Below, piece after piece: positions 24,781-34,210 of a stretch of DNA of 64,000 nucleotides. The DNA comes from a bacterium. GTDB taxonomy: Bacteria; 4484-113; JAFGCY01. The stretch is from NCBI GenBank assembly GCA_020440605.1, contig JAGRNT010000006.1:1-64000 (forward strand), given 5' to 3'. The notes under the pieces are model-generated. The model saw nothing but the letters and a program-made list of their open reading frames with translations, did no database searches and was not told where the DNA came from. Within the stretch, counting starts at the first letter, position 1; each line of letters opens with the position of its first letter. The position numbers and the translations under genes are program-made.

Positions 24781-27700
24781 TCAGCGTCCCCCGATTTCCG
24801 TCAGCTCCGGAGCTGCCAGCTTCACAACCAGACCCAGCTCATTACTCTGGCGGCCGTTGACGGTCACGCTCAGATTACCGCTGCGGGCTCCGGCGGGCAC
24901 CGCGAACTGGATCTCCTCATCAGTCCAGCTAAGTACATCAGCCGGCAGCAATGTCTGGCCCTGGGACAGGTTGAGCTGCTTGGCGACATCCGCGCTGCTG
25001 AAGCCCAGGCCGCTGAGCGTGACAAGCTCGCCATCAAGTACGACCGTCGGACTGAGACTGTCGATCACCGGCGTGGCATTCGTGACCTCGATGTCATCCA
25101 GCCAGATCCCGTCAGCCGTGCCGCTGGAGCCGAACACCCACCAGACAATCCGGCCGCTGTGGCCTAGGCGCGATGACAGGTCGAACTCCACCTCGGTCCA
25201 GCCGTCGATGTTGTCACCCCAGCCGCCGATCTGCTCCCAGCCGTACCAGGTGGTGAACAGGTACAGTCCGCGGCCACTGCCCTGCGGGAAGTTGCCGTTG
25301 ATGCGGTAGCGCAGCACGGGGTCGACCACCTTCGGGTTGGCGAGATCCACACAGATCCGGCCCTCCGGCACGCCGCGGCTGCCCCAGAACCAGACGCCCT
25401 CGCTGTCACCGCTGAAGCTGCCGTCGCCGGTCCAGGCCATGGACTGCACGCCGCTGAAGGCGTCGGCGGTGCTCCATTGCCAGTTCGGCACGCTGCTGCC
25501 GCCGTTCTGGAAGGACCATGCATTGGGGCCTGTGTCGTCACTGATCTCGCAGTCATCGAACAGCGGGAAGGGGCGCTCCGTGTCCCAGCTGATCGCCAGC
25601 TGATGCGGCACGCTGGTCAGGCCGTCGAGGTCCGTGGCTATTACGCGCACGGGGATGTCCGGCCGGTTGTCATCATTGATCAGGTTGCGCTCGTATTCAT
25701 ACGGCGCTTCCGAATCAGTGAAGGCCAGCCCGCCGTTCACGTAGAAGTCCACGTGGTCAACGCCTGTGTCATCCGTGGCCTCAGCCACGAACAGCGCGCT
25801 GCCTCCCACATGCTCACCGTCCACGTGGCTGGTGATCTGCACCGTGGGCGGGTCACTGGGAGCTTCATGCACATCGATGTTGTCGATGTTGGCACCGCGT
25901 CCGGCCTGATTGTCCGCGCGCACATTACCGTCGTAGCGGAACTCCAGATAGAACTGGCTGCCGCTCATGTCCAGCACCTTGTTGTATGCGGTCCAGTCGT
26001 TGGTCTGCGGCAGTTCATCGATCAGGGTCCAGCTCTGGCCCTCATCCGCCGTGTACCAGAGCGACAGTCCGTCCCGGCAGCGATACTCAAAGCTGATGCT
26101 GGCCAGGTGCACGAAGTCCGTGGCGTCCACACGCTGGCTGCGCAGGTTGTCAAGGGCGTTGTGCCACTCATTGTCATTGAGCTGCGGCGCCACCCAGGCC
26201 TCGTTGCCGCCGGAGATGGGCGGCGGGCTGGCCGGACTGCCACGCGTTTCCCACTGTGTCCAGGTGCCGCGGCGCTGCTCGGGGAAGTCAATGACGCGCC
26301 AGAGCTTGAAACCTATGTTGAAATAATCCGCAAAGCTTGTCAGGCCTGTATTGCTGACGGTCACGCTGACCGTGTCGCTGGCACTCTGGCCGTTGTTGTC
26401 ATAGACCCGGGCCATCACGTCCATGGTCTTGTTGAAGTCGACCAGCGTATTCCAGAGGGGTGCGGAGCTGTTGGCACCATACTTGGTGTCGACCAGCACC
26501 CCGTCCACCCAGAGCTGGATCCGGTCAACGCCTGCGCTGGAGGTCGTGGTGATTGACAGCGGGACGTTGCCACTGACCGTGCTGCCCGGAGTCAGCCCGC
26601 TGAGCGTGACCGTCGGCGGGGCAGTGGGGTAGAGGGTGAAGTCAGCGGTCATGGTGGCCCCGTCAGCGGAGATGTCGTCAACGAGCATCCCGGTCGGTGC
26701 ATCATAACCGTCGCTGCTGGGGGTGGTCGAGGGCCCGAAGCTCTCGCCGAGATCGTAGTAGTCCCCGGCGTCGCCATTGTGGTTCGGTCCGTTCTCGATC
26801 TCCTCCAGGCCATCGGCCTCCATCAGGCGGATCAGCTTGTGGTCTGTGTAGCTGTTGTTGAAGAGGTAGCCGCCACCTGCATTCACGCGCGCATCAGCAT
26901 GCCAGATCAGGATGCCGTCCGAGGGCATCTGATAATCAATCCCGTTGCGGCCGCGGTTCTGGGCCATGAAGTATTCGTCCCAGGGCGTGGCCGGGTCATA
27001 GCCCGGCATGAACAGCACACAATCGGGGTTGGCATCCGCCACATCCAGTGCTTCGTCGTCAAGATTCGAGAAGGCGACCGTGGGCTGAAGCCAGCCCAGC
27101 ACGTATTTCGAGAAACAGCCGTGTTCGCCACGGTAGCCGTCCATACGGTCCATCGAGCCCACACCGCCGTCGGGTCCCTGATTGCCGTCGTAGTCGTAGT
27201 AGTCCGGCAGGCCGAAGCCGTGGCCGGTCTCGTGGATCACCACGTCCGCGCTCCACAGATCGGGGGTCGGCGGTTCACTGTTGAAGCCGTAGCCGCGCTC
27301 CCACTGCCAGGAGTAGTTGCCGAGGCGCACGCCGTCGTAGGTTCTGTTGCTGCCCATCCCGGTGTGGTAGCCCCACCAGAAGGTGGCCCAGTCGCCGTGC
27401 GGACCGGTCCAGATCACGATGAACTCATCGATCACACCGTCGCCGTCGTTGTCATACTGGCTGAAGTCGTAGCCGGCGGCATCGGCGGCATCGCAGGCCT
27501 CGAGGATCAGTTCCTCACGCTTGCCGCCCCCGCTGTTGTCATCGGGGTGGTAGTAGGTGCGTGGGTTCTCGGCCATGTACCAGCCGAAGGTGTCACCATC
27601 GAGAGTGCATGCGCCATGGCTGGCCTGGTCGTAGAACCAGCGCATGCTGCCGAGGTGATACCCCGGCACCGGGGTCGGGCTGTAGCAGACGTCATGGATC

Positions 27701-28185
27701 GACTGCGGATCGAAGTAGGCCGGGTAGTCCGGAAACTCGATCAGGATCGTCAGCATCTTGTCGTAGCCAAGGCTCGGGAGCTGGGCGGTCTGCTTCGGCT
27801 GGGGATGGCCGAGCACCAGCAGGTCGCGTTCGTCAACCGTGCCGTCGTGGTTGAGGTCGAGCTCAACCCAGGCCAGCTGGCTGCTGGTCATCCGGCCGAC
27901 CTCGCTCGTTGCACGCTCATCCAGGCTGCGCCCCAGATTGGCGGAAATCAGATCAGCGATTTCCTGCGGCGAGTGCTGCTGAAGATTCATCGCACCACGC
28001 AGGGGTTTCTTCAGTTCATGGTTGCCAAGGCTGCGGGCAAAGTCCTGGGCTGCGGACAGCGTACCCTCGGCAGCCATGCGCTCCAGCATGCCCGGCTCAG
28101 GTGGATATGTGGCCGAGGCCGTTCCCAGCGAAAGCAGGGATAGAGAGATGGCAATACCAACGAGGAAGGAGAGTCTAGTTGACAT
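24781..28185 (-). CDS. Secreted M6-type metalloprotease with dockerin-like motif and C-terminal adhesion domains (1134 aa)
   Basis: ATG at 28185 has GGGAGG six bases upstream. The signal peptide ends near ASA (residue 25). Around residues 110-125 is DLNHDGTVDERDLLVLG, a calcium-loop motif like half a dockerin. The catalytic domain contains HETGHGFGLPD starting at His318, the HExxHxxGxxD zinc motif of peptidase family M6 (immune inhibitor A type), with the family marker DNDGDGVIDEF before it. Two Ig-like segments (VTLSGLTPGSTVSG; VQITSHVDGEHV) and two jelly-roll-like regions with WSTADAFSG and GIWLDDIEVTN follow, and a TIG/IPT-like domain (IDSLSPTVVLDG) ends the protein. It overlaps the upstream cohesin-like lipoprotein gene by eleven bases, so the two are coupled. 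It probably degrades extracellular protein. Confidence 0.92.
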   Translation of the reverse strand: MSTRLSFLVGIAISLSLLSLGTASATYPPEPGMLERMAAEGTLSAAQDFARSLGNHELKKPLRGAMNLQQHSPQEIADLISANLGRSLDERATSEVGRMTSSQLAWVELDLNHDGTVDERDLLVLGHPQPKQTAQLPSLGYDKMLTILIEFPDYPAYFDPQSIHDVCYSPTPVPGYHLGSMRWFYDQASHGACTLDGDTFGWYMAENPRTYYHPDDNSGGGKREELILEACDAADAAGYDFSQYDNDGDGVIDEFIVIWTGPHGDWATFWWGYHTGMGSNRTYDGVRLGNYSWQWERGYGFNSEPPTPDLWSADVVIHETGHGFGLPDYYDYDGNQGPDGGVGSMDRMDGYRGEHGCFSKYVLGWLQPTVAFSNLDDEALDVADANPDCVLFMPGYDPATPWDEYFMAQNRGRNGIDYQMPSDGILIWHADARVNAGGGYLFNNSYTDHKLIRLMEADGLEEIENGPNHNGDAGDYYDLGESFGPSTTPSSDGYDAPTGMLVDDISADGATMTADFTLYPTAPPTVTLSGLTPGSTVSGNVPLSITTTSSAGVDRIQLWVDGVLVDTKYGANSSAPLWNTLVDFNKTMDVMARVYDNNGQSASDTVSVTVSNTGLTSFADYFNIGFKLWRVIDFPEQRRGTWTQWETRGSPASPPPISGGNEAWVAPQLNDNEWHNALDNLRSQRVDATDFVHLASISFEYRCRDGLSLWYTADEGQSWTLIDELPQTNDWTAYNKVLDMSGSQFYLEFRYDGNVRADNQAGRGANIDNIDVHEAPSDPPTVQITSHVDGEHVGGSALFVAEATDDTGVDHVDFYVNGGLAFTDSEAPYEYERNLINDDNRPDIPVRVIATDLDGLTSVPHQLAISWDTERPFPLFDDCEISDDTGPNAWSFQNGGSSVPNWQWSTADAFSGVQSMAWTGDGSFSGDSEGVWFWGSRGVPEGRICVDLANPKVVDPVLRYRINGNFPQGSGRGLYLFTTWYGWEQIGGWGDNIDGWTEVEFDLSSRLGHSGRIVWWVFGSSGTADGIWLDDIEVTNATPVIDSLSPTVVLDGELVTLSGLGFSSADVAKQLNLSQGQTLLPADVLSWTDEEIQFAVPAGARSGNLSVTVNGRQSNELGLVVKLAAPELTEIGGR

Positions 28186-28792
28186 TGCTGCCTCCCGCTT
28201 GCGTACCGAGCTCGAAGCTCAGACGCTTGCCTTCGTTATCACGCAGCTGCAGGAATTCACTCTCTCCCTGGAAACCGGGGCGTCCGGCTTCGCTGCCGGC
28301 ACTCAGCAGTCTGAAGCGGATGCGGAAGAGCTCACCGCTGCCCTCGCCGATATCAGAGCCACCGGGCAGGGCCGTGAATGCCAGCGGGATGAAACCGGAC
28401 CTGCTGATGTCAGCAATGCGCACCATGTCAGTGGGCAGCATCTCCCCGGGCTGGACTTCAATCGGTTCCATCCGCGCTGCATCAAACTGCAGGCGCAGCA
28501 CGCCCTGGTGGATCTCCTCAAGTGCATCCAGATGCAGTACGGCCGTGAATTCATCACCGGCGGACAGATCCATCAGTGAAGGCGTCCGCAGTAACACCCG
28601 GTTCTGCTCCGCCGCCTCCATAACCGGCAGTTCCTGCTGGGACTGGGGGACTGTGATCTGCGGCACCTGCAGGTTGTTCTGCTCGGATGGGGCAGGAGTA
28701 AAGTTGCCGGCACCACCACAGGCTATGAAGAGCAGAGTTGCCAGAACGGCGGTCAGGCCAGGAATGATGAAAGTCGGACGACCAGTACGCAT
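28175..28792 (-). CDS. Lipoprotein with cohesin-like domain (205 aa)
   Basis: The ATG at 28792 follows GAGG by seven bases and gives a signal peptide ending LFIAC (Cys25) and a CGGAG linker; an upstream start at 28864 would mask the signal. After a Gln/Pro-rich spacer, residues about 80-200 read as a cohesin-type beta-sandwich: FTAVLHLDALEEIHQGVLRL, FDAARMEPIEVQPGEMLP, SGELFRIRFRLL. Cohesins bind dockerins; the downstream coupled protease carries a dockerin-like calcium motif, so this lipoprotein may hold the protease at the cell surface. The pairing is inference; the cohesin assignment is by pattern and could be another cohesin-fold carbohydrate module. Confidence 0.75.
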   Translation of the reverse strand: MRTGRPTFIIPGLTAVLATLLFIACGGAGNFTPAPSEQNNLQVPQITVPQSQQELPVMEAAEQNRVLLRTPSLMDLSAGDEFTAVLHLDALEEIHQGVLRLQFDAARMEPIEVQPGEMLPTDMVRIADISRSGFIPLAFTALPGGSDIGEGSGELFRIRFRLLSAGSEAGRPGFQGESEFLQLRDNEGKRLSFELGTQAGGSNVN

Positions 28793-28906
28793 GGGGTACC
28801 TCTTCAGGGAGTTGGCTGCCAGGCGGGCAGGAGCTGTGGCCTGTGTTCCAGTGGGAATCCACATCCGGCCCTGACCTGAATTTCACCCAATGTAGATTAT
28901 ATATCC

Positions 28907-29341
28907 ATGCATGAAACTCTGCATCCCTGTAGGCTCTATGCACATCTAGACTCCGCAGACAGCGGGGTACTCAGCAGGGAGAGAGAATTGAGCAGCACAC
29001 CGATAGATGTTCAGGCGGGAATCGCCAGAATTGGCGATGCGGAAATCTGGAAGGAAATCGTGCATGACTACATTGAGGTAGTGGAGGGCCTGATCTGCGA
29101 GATCGGCTCAAGCATCAGGAATCAGGACGCGCTCAAGCTGAGGCAGGATGCGCATGCCATCAAGGGCAGTTCACTGGAACTACAGGCAGGGGGCATGGCG
29201 GATCTGGCGGCTGAACTTGAAATGATGGGCCGTGAGTCACGGCTGGACGGCAGTCAGGAGAAATACGGCCAGATCCAGGAGGAATTCCGCAGTCTAATCA
29301 ACTTCCTGAGCACAACCGAAGGTATCTCCGTCTCAGGCTGA
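28907..29341 (+). CDS. HPt (histidine phosphotransfer) domain protein (144 aa)
   Basis: A single HPt four-helix domain: LRQDAHAIKGSSLELQAG holds the phosphoacceptor His (residue 83 if the ATG at 28907 is used), followed by MADLAAELEMMGR. Two starts are possible. The ATG at 28907 has TAGATT at 28893-28898, fitting a leaderless transcript; a TTG at 28988 has a strong AGGGAG site and gives a 117-residue protein that is just the domain. No kinase or receiver is attached. Its 3' end overlaps the hybrid histidine kinase gene on the other strand by nine bases, so the natural phosphorelay partner is encoded convergently. The output response regulator is not in the window. Confidence 0.85.
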   Translation: MHETLHPCRLYAHLDSADSGVLSRERELSSTPIDVQAGIARIGDAEIWKEIVHDYIEVVEGLICEIGSSIRNQDALKLRQDAHAIKGSSLELQAGGMADLAAELEMMGRESRLDGSQEKYGQIQEEFRSLINFLSTTEGISVSG

Positions 29342-30979
29342 GATGAAGAATTTCCAGGGGTCGTTGCCTGCATTGCTGTCAGGCCGCCAGCGGGCAACCA
29401 GTTTCAGAAGCTCGTTGATCTCAAAGGGCTTGGCGAGGACAGCATCTATGCCGAGTTCCGCAATTCTCTCGCGGTCAAGATCAGGCATGAAGCCCGTGCA
29501 GAGAGTGATCCGCATGGCCGGGTTAAGGCCGCGGGCAAGATCAGCCAGCTCCAGCCCAGATGTCCCGGGCATGTTCTGATCGGTGATCAGCAGGTCAATG
29601 TTGTGGGCGTCATCATTCAGGATACGCCTGGCTTCAACCGTGTCTGACGTGGCAATCACCTTGATCCCTGACTTCGTGAGCAGTCGTTTGCCGAGCCGAA
29701 GCAGAACTTCCTCGTCATCCACCAGCAGCACGTTGAATTCCGGTTCCTGAACAACCGGCACCTGCAGGGACTGAGTGCCGGGAACGCGCTTCAGCAGCAT
29801 GCGTACGACAGTGCCTCCCTGTGCCGCAGGGGACGCCCAGACCGCTCCTGAGTGACCGCTGGCCACTCCCAGCACCATTGCCAGGCCGAGTCCGCTGCCC
29901 TCTCCGACTCCACGGGTAGTGAAGAACGGATCGAAGACCCGGTCGAGATGCTCCGCCGGGATTCCGGATCCGTTGTCTTCAATCTCCAGCAGTAGAAACT
30001 GTTCCACTCTTGCATCAGCTCGAGGCAGCCGTTCCAGCATTGCTTCGCGGGGTTCCAGAATGCGGATCCGCAGCCGACCGCCTTCTTCCGGCAGCGATTG
30101 CTGAGCATTGCTGATCAGTTGCGATACAGCCTGCTCGATCTGGGCTGGATCCCCGATGAGGACGTCATTCTGAGTGAGCAGTTCCAGACCACAGTCCACC
30201 GGAATCTGACTCCGCAATGTTGCCAGACTCAGCATCTTCCTCAGCATCTGGCTGAGCCGGAACTCGCTGTGGTCCGGATCCTGATGGCGACTGAATGCCA
30301 GCAGACGCTGCAGCAGCTGCTCCGCGCGCTGTGTGCCACTGAGAATGTCCCTGAGGCGGCTCTGCTCACCGGGCCTGAGATTCCTCTCCAGCAGGCAGCC
30401 TTCCGCGTTGGCACGGATCACCTGCAGGATGTTGTTGAACTCGTGTGACAGACCACCGGCAAGGGTTCCGAGCCTGTCGATCTGCCGTGAGCCGAGCATC
30501 TGCTCCAGCAGATAGAGCTTCTCGTTTTCCGCTTGATGCAGCGATGTGATGTCTGTCAGCATCAGGGAGTACAGCTGCATACCGTCCAGAATGCCACAGG
30601 GTCCACTGTTCAGCAGCATGATCCGCTCGCTGCCATCCTTGTCAGCTATGGCAAGCTGCATGCTGTGGTGCTGGCCGCTGCAGATCCAGCGCATGCTCAG
30701 CTCCAGTCGGTATCTTTCATCCTCGGGAAGCAATTCCGTCAGTAAGCTGCCTGCTGGCAGCAGGCGCAGGAAGGCGGGATTTCCAAGCTGAACACGGCCC
30801 TGGCAGTCAATGATGCCCAGTGCCTCCTCCATTCCTGTCACTGCGCCGGCAAGCAGTTCCCGACGAAGCATGGAGTCTGCGCCATCTCCCGGCAAACCGG
30901 GCTGGGTTGTCTGTCCAATTGATGCGGGAATCAGCTGCCCCGGAGGAGGTGCATTCCTGTCTTGGCCGAAATCTAACAT
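29333..30979 (-). CDS. Soluble hybrid histidine kinase: PAS, HisKA, HATPase, receiver (548 aa)
   Basis: Residues about 45-155 resemble a PAS sensor ([20 protein letters not shown]). HisKA follows with [16 protein letters not shown] and His179 as phosphorylation site, in the HE-x-N form of NtrB-like kinases. The ATPase domain has the N box ([11 protein letters not shown]), G1 ([10 protein letters not shown]), F box (VFDPFFTT) and G2 ([11 protein letters not shown]). The C-terminal receiver has LLVDDEE, phosphoacceptor Asp467 in ITDQNMPG and Lys517 in AKPFE. There is no membrane segment, so it senses a cytoplasmic signal. With the convergent HPt protein it supplies a His-Asp-His relay. Start at the ATG at 30979; no clear ribosome site. 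Confidence 0.93.
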   Translation of the reverse strand: MLDFGQDRNAPPPGQLIPASIGQTTQPGLPGDGADSMLRRELLAGAVTGMEEALGIIDCQGRVQLGNPAFLRLLPAGSLLTELLPEDERYRLELSMRWICSGQHHSMQLAIADKDGSERIMLLNSGPCGILDGMQLYSLMLTDITSLHQAENEKLYLLEQMLGSRQIDRLGTLAGGLSHEFNNILQVIRANAEGCLLERNLRPGEQSRLRDILSGTQRAEQLLQRLLAFSRHQDPDHSEFRLSQMLRKMLSLATLRSQIPVDCGLELLTQNDVLIGDPAQIEQAVSQLISNAQQSLPEEGGRLRIRILEPREAMLERLPRADARVEQFLLLEIEDNGSGIPAEHLDRVFDPFFTTRGVGEGSGLGLAMVLGVASGHSGAVWASPAAQGGTVVRMLLKRVPGTQSLQVPVVQEPEFNVLLVDDEEVLLRLGKRLLTKSGIKVIATSDTVEARRILNDDAHNIDLLITDQNMPGTSGLELADLARGLNPAMRITLCTGFMPDLDRERIAELGIDAVLAKPFEINELLKLVARWRPDSNAGNDPWKFFISA

Positions 30980-31180
30980 CTAATCTGTCTGCCTGGTCAA
31001 TGTCGGCCTGCCGGAGACCAACATTGCCTTTCCTGTGATCTGTAGTTCATTGCCGCAGGTGTGTCCCGCCTGCTGGCGACGCGCAGTATAAGCCTGAAAT
31101 TGCCGGGTTACGCGCCGTTAATCGCCTTTTGACATCTATTTAACAAGTCAGGCCACAATTTTCTGACAAGCCGCATCTGA

Positions 31181-31192
31181 TAGCATTGCCGG
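31181..31192 (+). promoter_or_regulatory. Leaderless promoter of nth (TAGCAT, six bases, GTG)
   Basis: TAGCAT at 31181-31186 is followed by exactly six bases and the GTG at 31193, with no ribosome site. Transcription would start at the G of the start codon. Confidence 0.55.
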
Positions 31193-31855
31193 GTGTCAGT
31201 TGAATACCCCCATCCTCCAAGCCGGCAGGCTGCTACGGCATTTTTCAACAAGCTTGGCAAGCTCTATACGACGCATCCCCTGGATGTGACGGCTGCCGAC
31301 CCGTTCCGGGTGCTGGTGGGGACGATCCTCTCCGCCCGCACCAAGGATCCCGTCACCAATGACGCGATTGCCAGGCTGTGGGCGGTGGCGGATACGCCTG
31401 AAGGCATCCTGGCGATTCCCGAGGCGCAGCTGGCGCAGCTGCTGAAGCCGGTTGGTTTCTACAACGCCAAGGCCAGGAACCTGCACGCGATGTGCGAGAT
31501 GCTGATCAATGACTTCGACGGAGAGATCCCGCGCAGCAGGGATGAACTGCTGAAGCTGCCGGGCGTCGGGCGCAAGGTTGCCAATCTGGTGCTCAATATC
31601 TGCTTTGACATTCCCGCGATCTGCGTTGACACGCATGTGCACCGGATCTGCAACAGACTGGGCTGGATAGAGACGGAGACACCGGAGCAGAGCGAGTTCG
31701 CATTGATGGAGATCATCGACGAGAAGCACTGGGCCACGCTCAACCGCGTGCTTGTCAATCACGGCCAGCAGATCTGCAATCCGGTCAGCCCCTGGTGCTC
31801 GCGCTGCTTAATCAGTGCTCAATGTCCTAAAATCGGTGTGAAAACCTCCCGCTGA
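31193..31855 (+). CDS. nth: Endonuclease III, base-excision DNA glycosylase/AP lyase (220 aa)
   Basis: Removes oxidised pyrimidines from DNA and cleaves the abasic site. The helix-hairpin-helix LPGVGRKVANLV carries the catalytic Lys128, and Asp146 lies 18 residues on in CVDTHVHRICNRLGW, the same spacing as in E. coli (Lys120, Asp138). The C terminus has four Cys at 195, 202, 205 and 211 in the exact C-x6-C-x2-C-x5-C spacing of the [4Fe-4S] cluster. Length is near the family norm of about 211. GTG start with a leaderless promoter. The coiled-coil gene follows on the same strand, and transcription of the pair may be joint. Confidence 0.97.
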   Translation: MSVEYPHPPSRQAATAFFNKLGKLYTTHPLDVTAADPFRVLVGTILSARTKDPVTNDAIARLWAVADTPEGILAIPEAQLAQLLKPVGFYNAKARNLHAMCEMLINDFDGEIPRSRDELLKLPGVGRKVANLVLNICFDIPAICVDTHVHRICNRLGWIETETPEQSEFALMEIIDEKHWATLNRVLVNHGQQICNPVSPWCSRCLISAQCPKIGVKTSR

Positions 31856-31906
31856 GGATGACAATCTGACCTGCGGTCGGTATATTCCTGACAAGTGGAA
31901 GGTTTG

Positions 31907-32596
31907 ATGATAGTACTTCTTGCGATCATGTCCGGGATCATCCTGTACATGCTCCTCAACCAGCGCTCATTCCAGCGCGTGGACCACACCCGCCTGAACC
32001 GCGAGGACGAACTGCGTGAGCATACTGAGCAGCGTCTGCGCAGGCTGGAGCTTGCCATGCAGCAGGCCGCACAGGTGGACCAGCTCGATGCCCAGCGTCT
32101 GGCGGCCGCATTGCGCGAACAGCAGCAGCAGGGCCGGTCCGCACTGGAGCGCACGAGCACGCTGATGCAGTCACAGCTGGCCGCACTCAGCGGCCGCATC
32201 GGGGAGCTGGAGGAACGTCCTGATGCCCGGCAGACTGACAAGGTGCTGCGCGGTGCACTCCTGGAAACACGCGAGCAGCTGCAGGAACTGGAACTGAACC
32301 TGGCAGCGGAGCAGGATGTCAAGCTGCGCATGATGCAGCGGGTCGAACTGCTGGAGGAACATCTACGCCGGATTGATCCGGACTACGCCGCGGACTGCAC
32401 CGACATCGCCGCGGCGACCGCCACGCGTGAGCTTTCACCGGCGGCCTCGCAGTTCCTGATGAGCAATGAGAAGTATGAACAGATTGCCGAGATGATGATC
32501 CGCAATGCGGACTTCGCGGACATCTGCCGGGATCTGAAGGTCAGTCGCAGCGAGATCGAACTGGTGGAGGCGATGGCCTTCCGCCGCAGCGCTTGA
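31907..32596 (+). CDS. Membrane-anchored coiled-coil protein with C-terminal helix-turn-helix-like segment (229 aa)
   Basis: The ATG at 31907 has GGAAGG four bases upstream and starts a membrane helix directly (IVLLAIMSGIILYMLL); a GTG at 31895 is in frame but less likely. Residues about 25-160 are a long coiled coil rich in Glu, Gln, Arg and Leu. The last 45 residues, YEQIAEMMIRNADFADICRD and then LKVSRSEIELVEAM, read like the helix-turn-helix tail of the DUF2802/DUF6115-type membrane coiled-coil proteins, whose role is not settled. TATATT at 31881-31886 could drive a short leader. Confidence 0.8.
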   Translation: MIVLLAIMSGIILYMLLNQRSFQRVDHTRLNREDELREHTEQRLRRLELAMQQAAQVDQLDAQRLAAALREQQQQGRSALERTSTLMQSQLAALSGRIGELEERPDARQTDKVLRGALLETREQLQELELNLAAEQDVKLRMMQRVELLEEHLRRIDPDYAADCTDIAAATATRELSPAASQFLMSNEKYEQIAEMMIRNADFADICRDLKVSRSEIELVEAMAFRRSA

Positions 32597-32601
32597 ACCT
32601 G

Positions 32602-34209
32602 CTACTTCAGGTCGACTTCCGTAAAGGGTTCGTAGAACTCGGAAGTTGTTTCCGTAGTTGAAGTACTGCGCTGTTCGCCCGGCTGCAGCGCTGCATTTCC
32701 CATGCTGACGATTTCCACGCCTGTGTAGAAGTAGCGCAGAATCGAGCTGTAGTCCATGCCATCCTCCGCCAGCTTGCGCGCACCCCACTGGCTCATGCCG
32801 ATGCCGTGGCCATAGCCGTCCCCGCGGATCACCAGCCCACCGCTCATTTCCGTACGGCTCATGCGTGCGTTGACAATCTGCTGGGCCGGGAGTACGTCAC
32901 CCTGTGAGACGGGGTCATCCGTGTCGCGCACCGGTGTATCAGTGTCGCTGAAGCCCGCCATGGTTGATTCAGTCATTGCACTCAGCATGTGCATGTCACG
33001 GTTGCACTGCATCAGCGAGCTGCCGTCATAGGCATACATCCCGCGCATCTTGACTGTGACCTGCATGTCCGCGCTGGCCACCCAGGGTTTCAGCCAGCCG
33101 TAGCTTTCCAGGGTGCTGAAGCTGCCATCCTCCGCCGTGAAGGACACACCGTCAATGCTGACCTCGGTTGCACTGTTGACATCACGCTCGACTTCCGGCG
33201 CTGCCGGAGCTGCGGATGCGGGTGCACTGGCAATCAGCGGCGCCGGTTCCGTGCCAGCAGGGTATATCCGGCAGCGGGTGCTCTTCATGGTGCTGCGCCC
33301 GATCAGTTTGCGCAGGGTCGTGCCGTAGAGCTGCTTGCTGTTGTTCGCACCATGCACGATCAGCGACAGCAGGTGCCCGCTGTTGGCATCGTATTCCACC
33401 GTGACATCCTTGATCGGTCCGATTTCGGCACCGCTTTCCTTCACCAGGCGGGAGAGTTCCTCGAGGCTGAGCTGCACCGTCCAGCCGTGATGCGGGGAAT
33501 CGGGATGGTCAGTCGGCACGCTGCGCAGGTAGGGTTCACTGCCGCGCTTGGTCATTCCGCCGGCACAGGCGCAGTAGAAGGCCGTGATGATGTGGCCATC
33601 GAATTCCAGAACCTGACCGGCAGTCTCCTGCACGGCGCGGTTGCTGTTGTCATGTTCACCGCTCAGACCCTTGTAGGCCTGGTCGGAGACGTTACCATAA
33701 ACGTCATAGCTGCGTTCCATGTTGGCAAGGATCCGGCTCATGGCATAGGTCCGGGCGGCAACCGCCTGGCTCTTGAGCGCTTCAAAGGGCCAGCTGGGTG
33801 ACATCTCGGCGGGGACCACACCGCAGAGGTAGTCCTCCAATGAGAGTACGTTCAGCACCACGACCTTGCCACTCTGGCCGATGAACAGCTCGATGTGGCC
33901 CCGGTAACCGCGACCTTCGTACTGCACATAACCTTTCTGCGGTTCAGCAATGAAGCGCGATGAGGTATAGGCCTTGCCATCTAGGCTGAGCTTGAGCTGT
34001 GAGCCTGAGATGCTGACTTCGCCGGGCTGCTCACTTGTGGTCAGTTGTTCACTGGCGGTGCCCCACTGCAGATTTCCCTTGATACGCGCGGATGCCGAGC
34101 TGTCATCGAGCACCACGCGGATCTGCTGGCCGGTCGCGGCATTAGCCCTGCCGGTGAAGATTGCCAGCAGACAGAGCAGACTCAGGCAGGCTGTGATCAG
34201 TTGGCGCAT
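32602..34209 (-). CDS. Exported SpoIID/LytB-domain peptidoglycan protein (535 aa)
   Basis: SpoIID-family proteins cut glycan strands of denuded peptidoglycan or enhance amidases. The ATG at 34209, one base after the stop of the upstream gene and four bases after GGGAG, begins a signal peptide ending near RANA. The first half of the domain has LSLEDYLCGVVPAEMSPSWP and EALKSQAVAARTYA, including the PxEM glutamate region thought to be catalytic in SpoIID. The closing part, GDGYGHGIGMSQWGARKLAE then YFYTGVEI, is separated from the rest by about 140 extra residues (Ala/Pro-rich, then an SH3-like stretch), which is unusual. No sporulation genes are near, so a vegetative wall role is likely. Confidence 0.92.
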   Translation of the reverse strand: MRQLITACLSLLCLLAIFTGRANAATGQQIRVVLDDSSASARIKGNLQWGTASEQLTTSEQPGEVSISGSQLKLSLDGKAYTSSRFIAEPQKGYVQYEGRGYRGHIELFIGQSGKVVVLNVLSLEDYLCGVVPAEMSPSWPFEALKSQAVAARTYAMSRILANMERSYDVYGNVSDQAYKGLSGEHDNSNRAVQETAGQVLEFDGHIITAFYCACAGGMTKRGSEPYLRSVPTDHPDSPHHGWTVQLSLEELSRLVKESGAEIGPIKDVTVEYDANSGHLLSLIVHGANNSKQLYGTTLRKLIGRSTMKSTRCRIYPAGTEPAPLIASAPASAAPAAPEVERDVNSATEVSIDGVSFTAEDGSFSTLESYGWLKPWVASADMQVTVKMRGMYAYDGSSLMQCNRDMHMLSAMTESTMAGFSDTDTPVRDTDDPVSQGDVLPAQQIVNARMSRTEMSGGLVIRGDGYGHGIGMSQWGARKLAEDGMDYSSILRYFYTGVEIVSMGNAALQPGEQRSTSTTETTSEFYEPFTEVDLK

Positions 34210-34210
34210 C

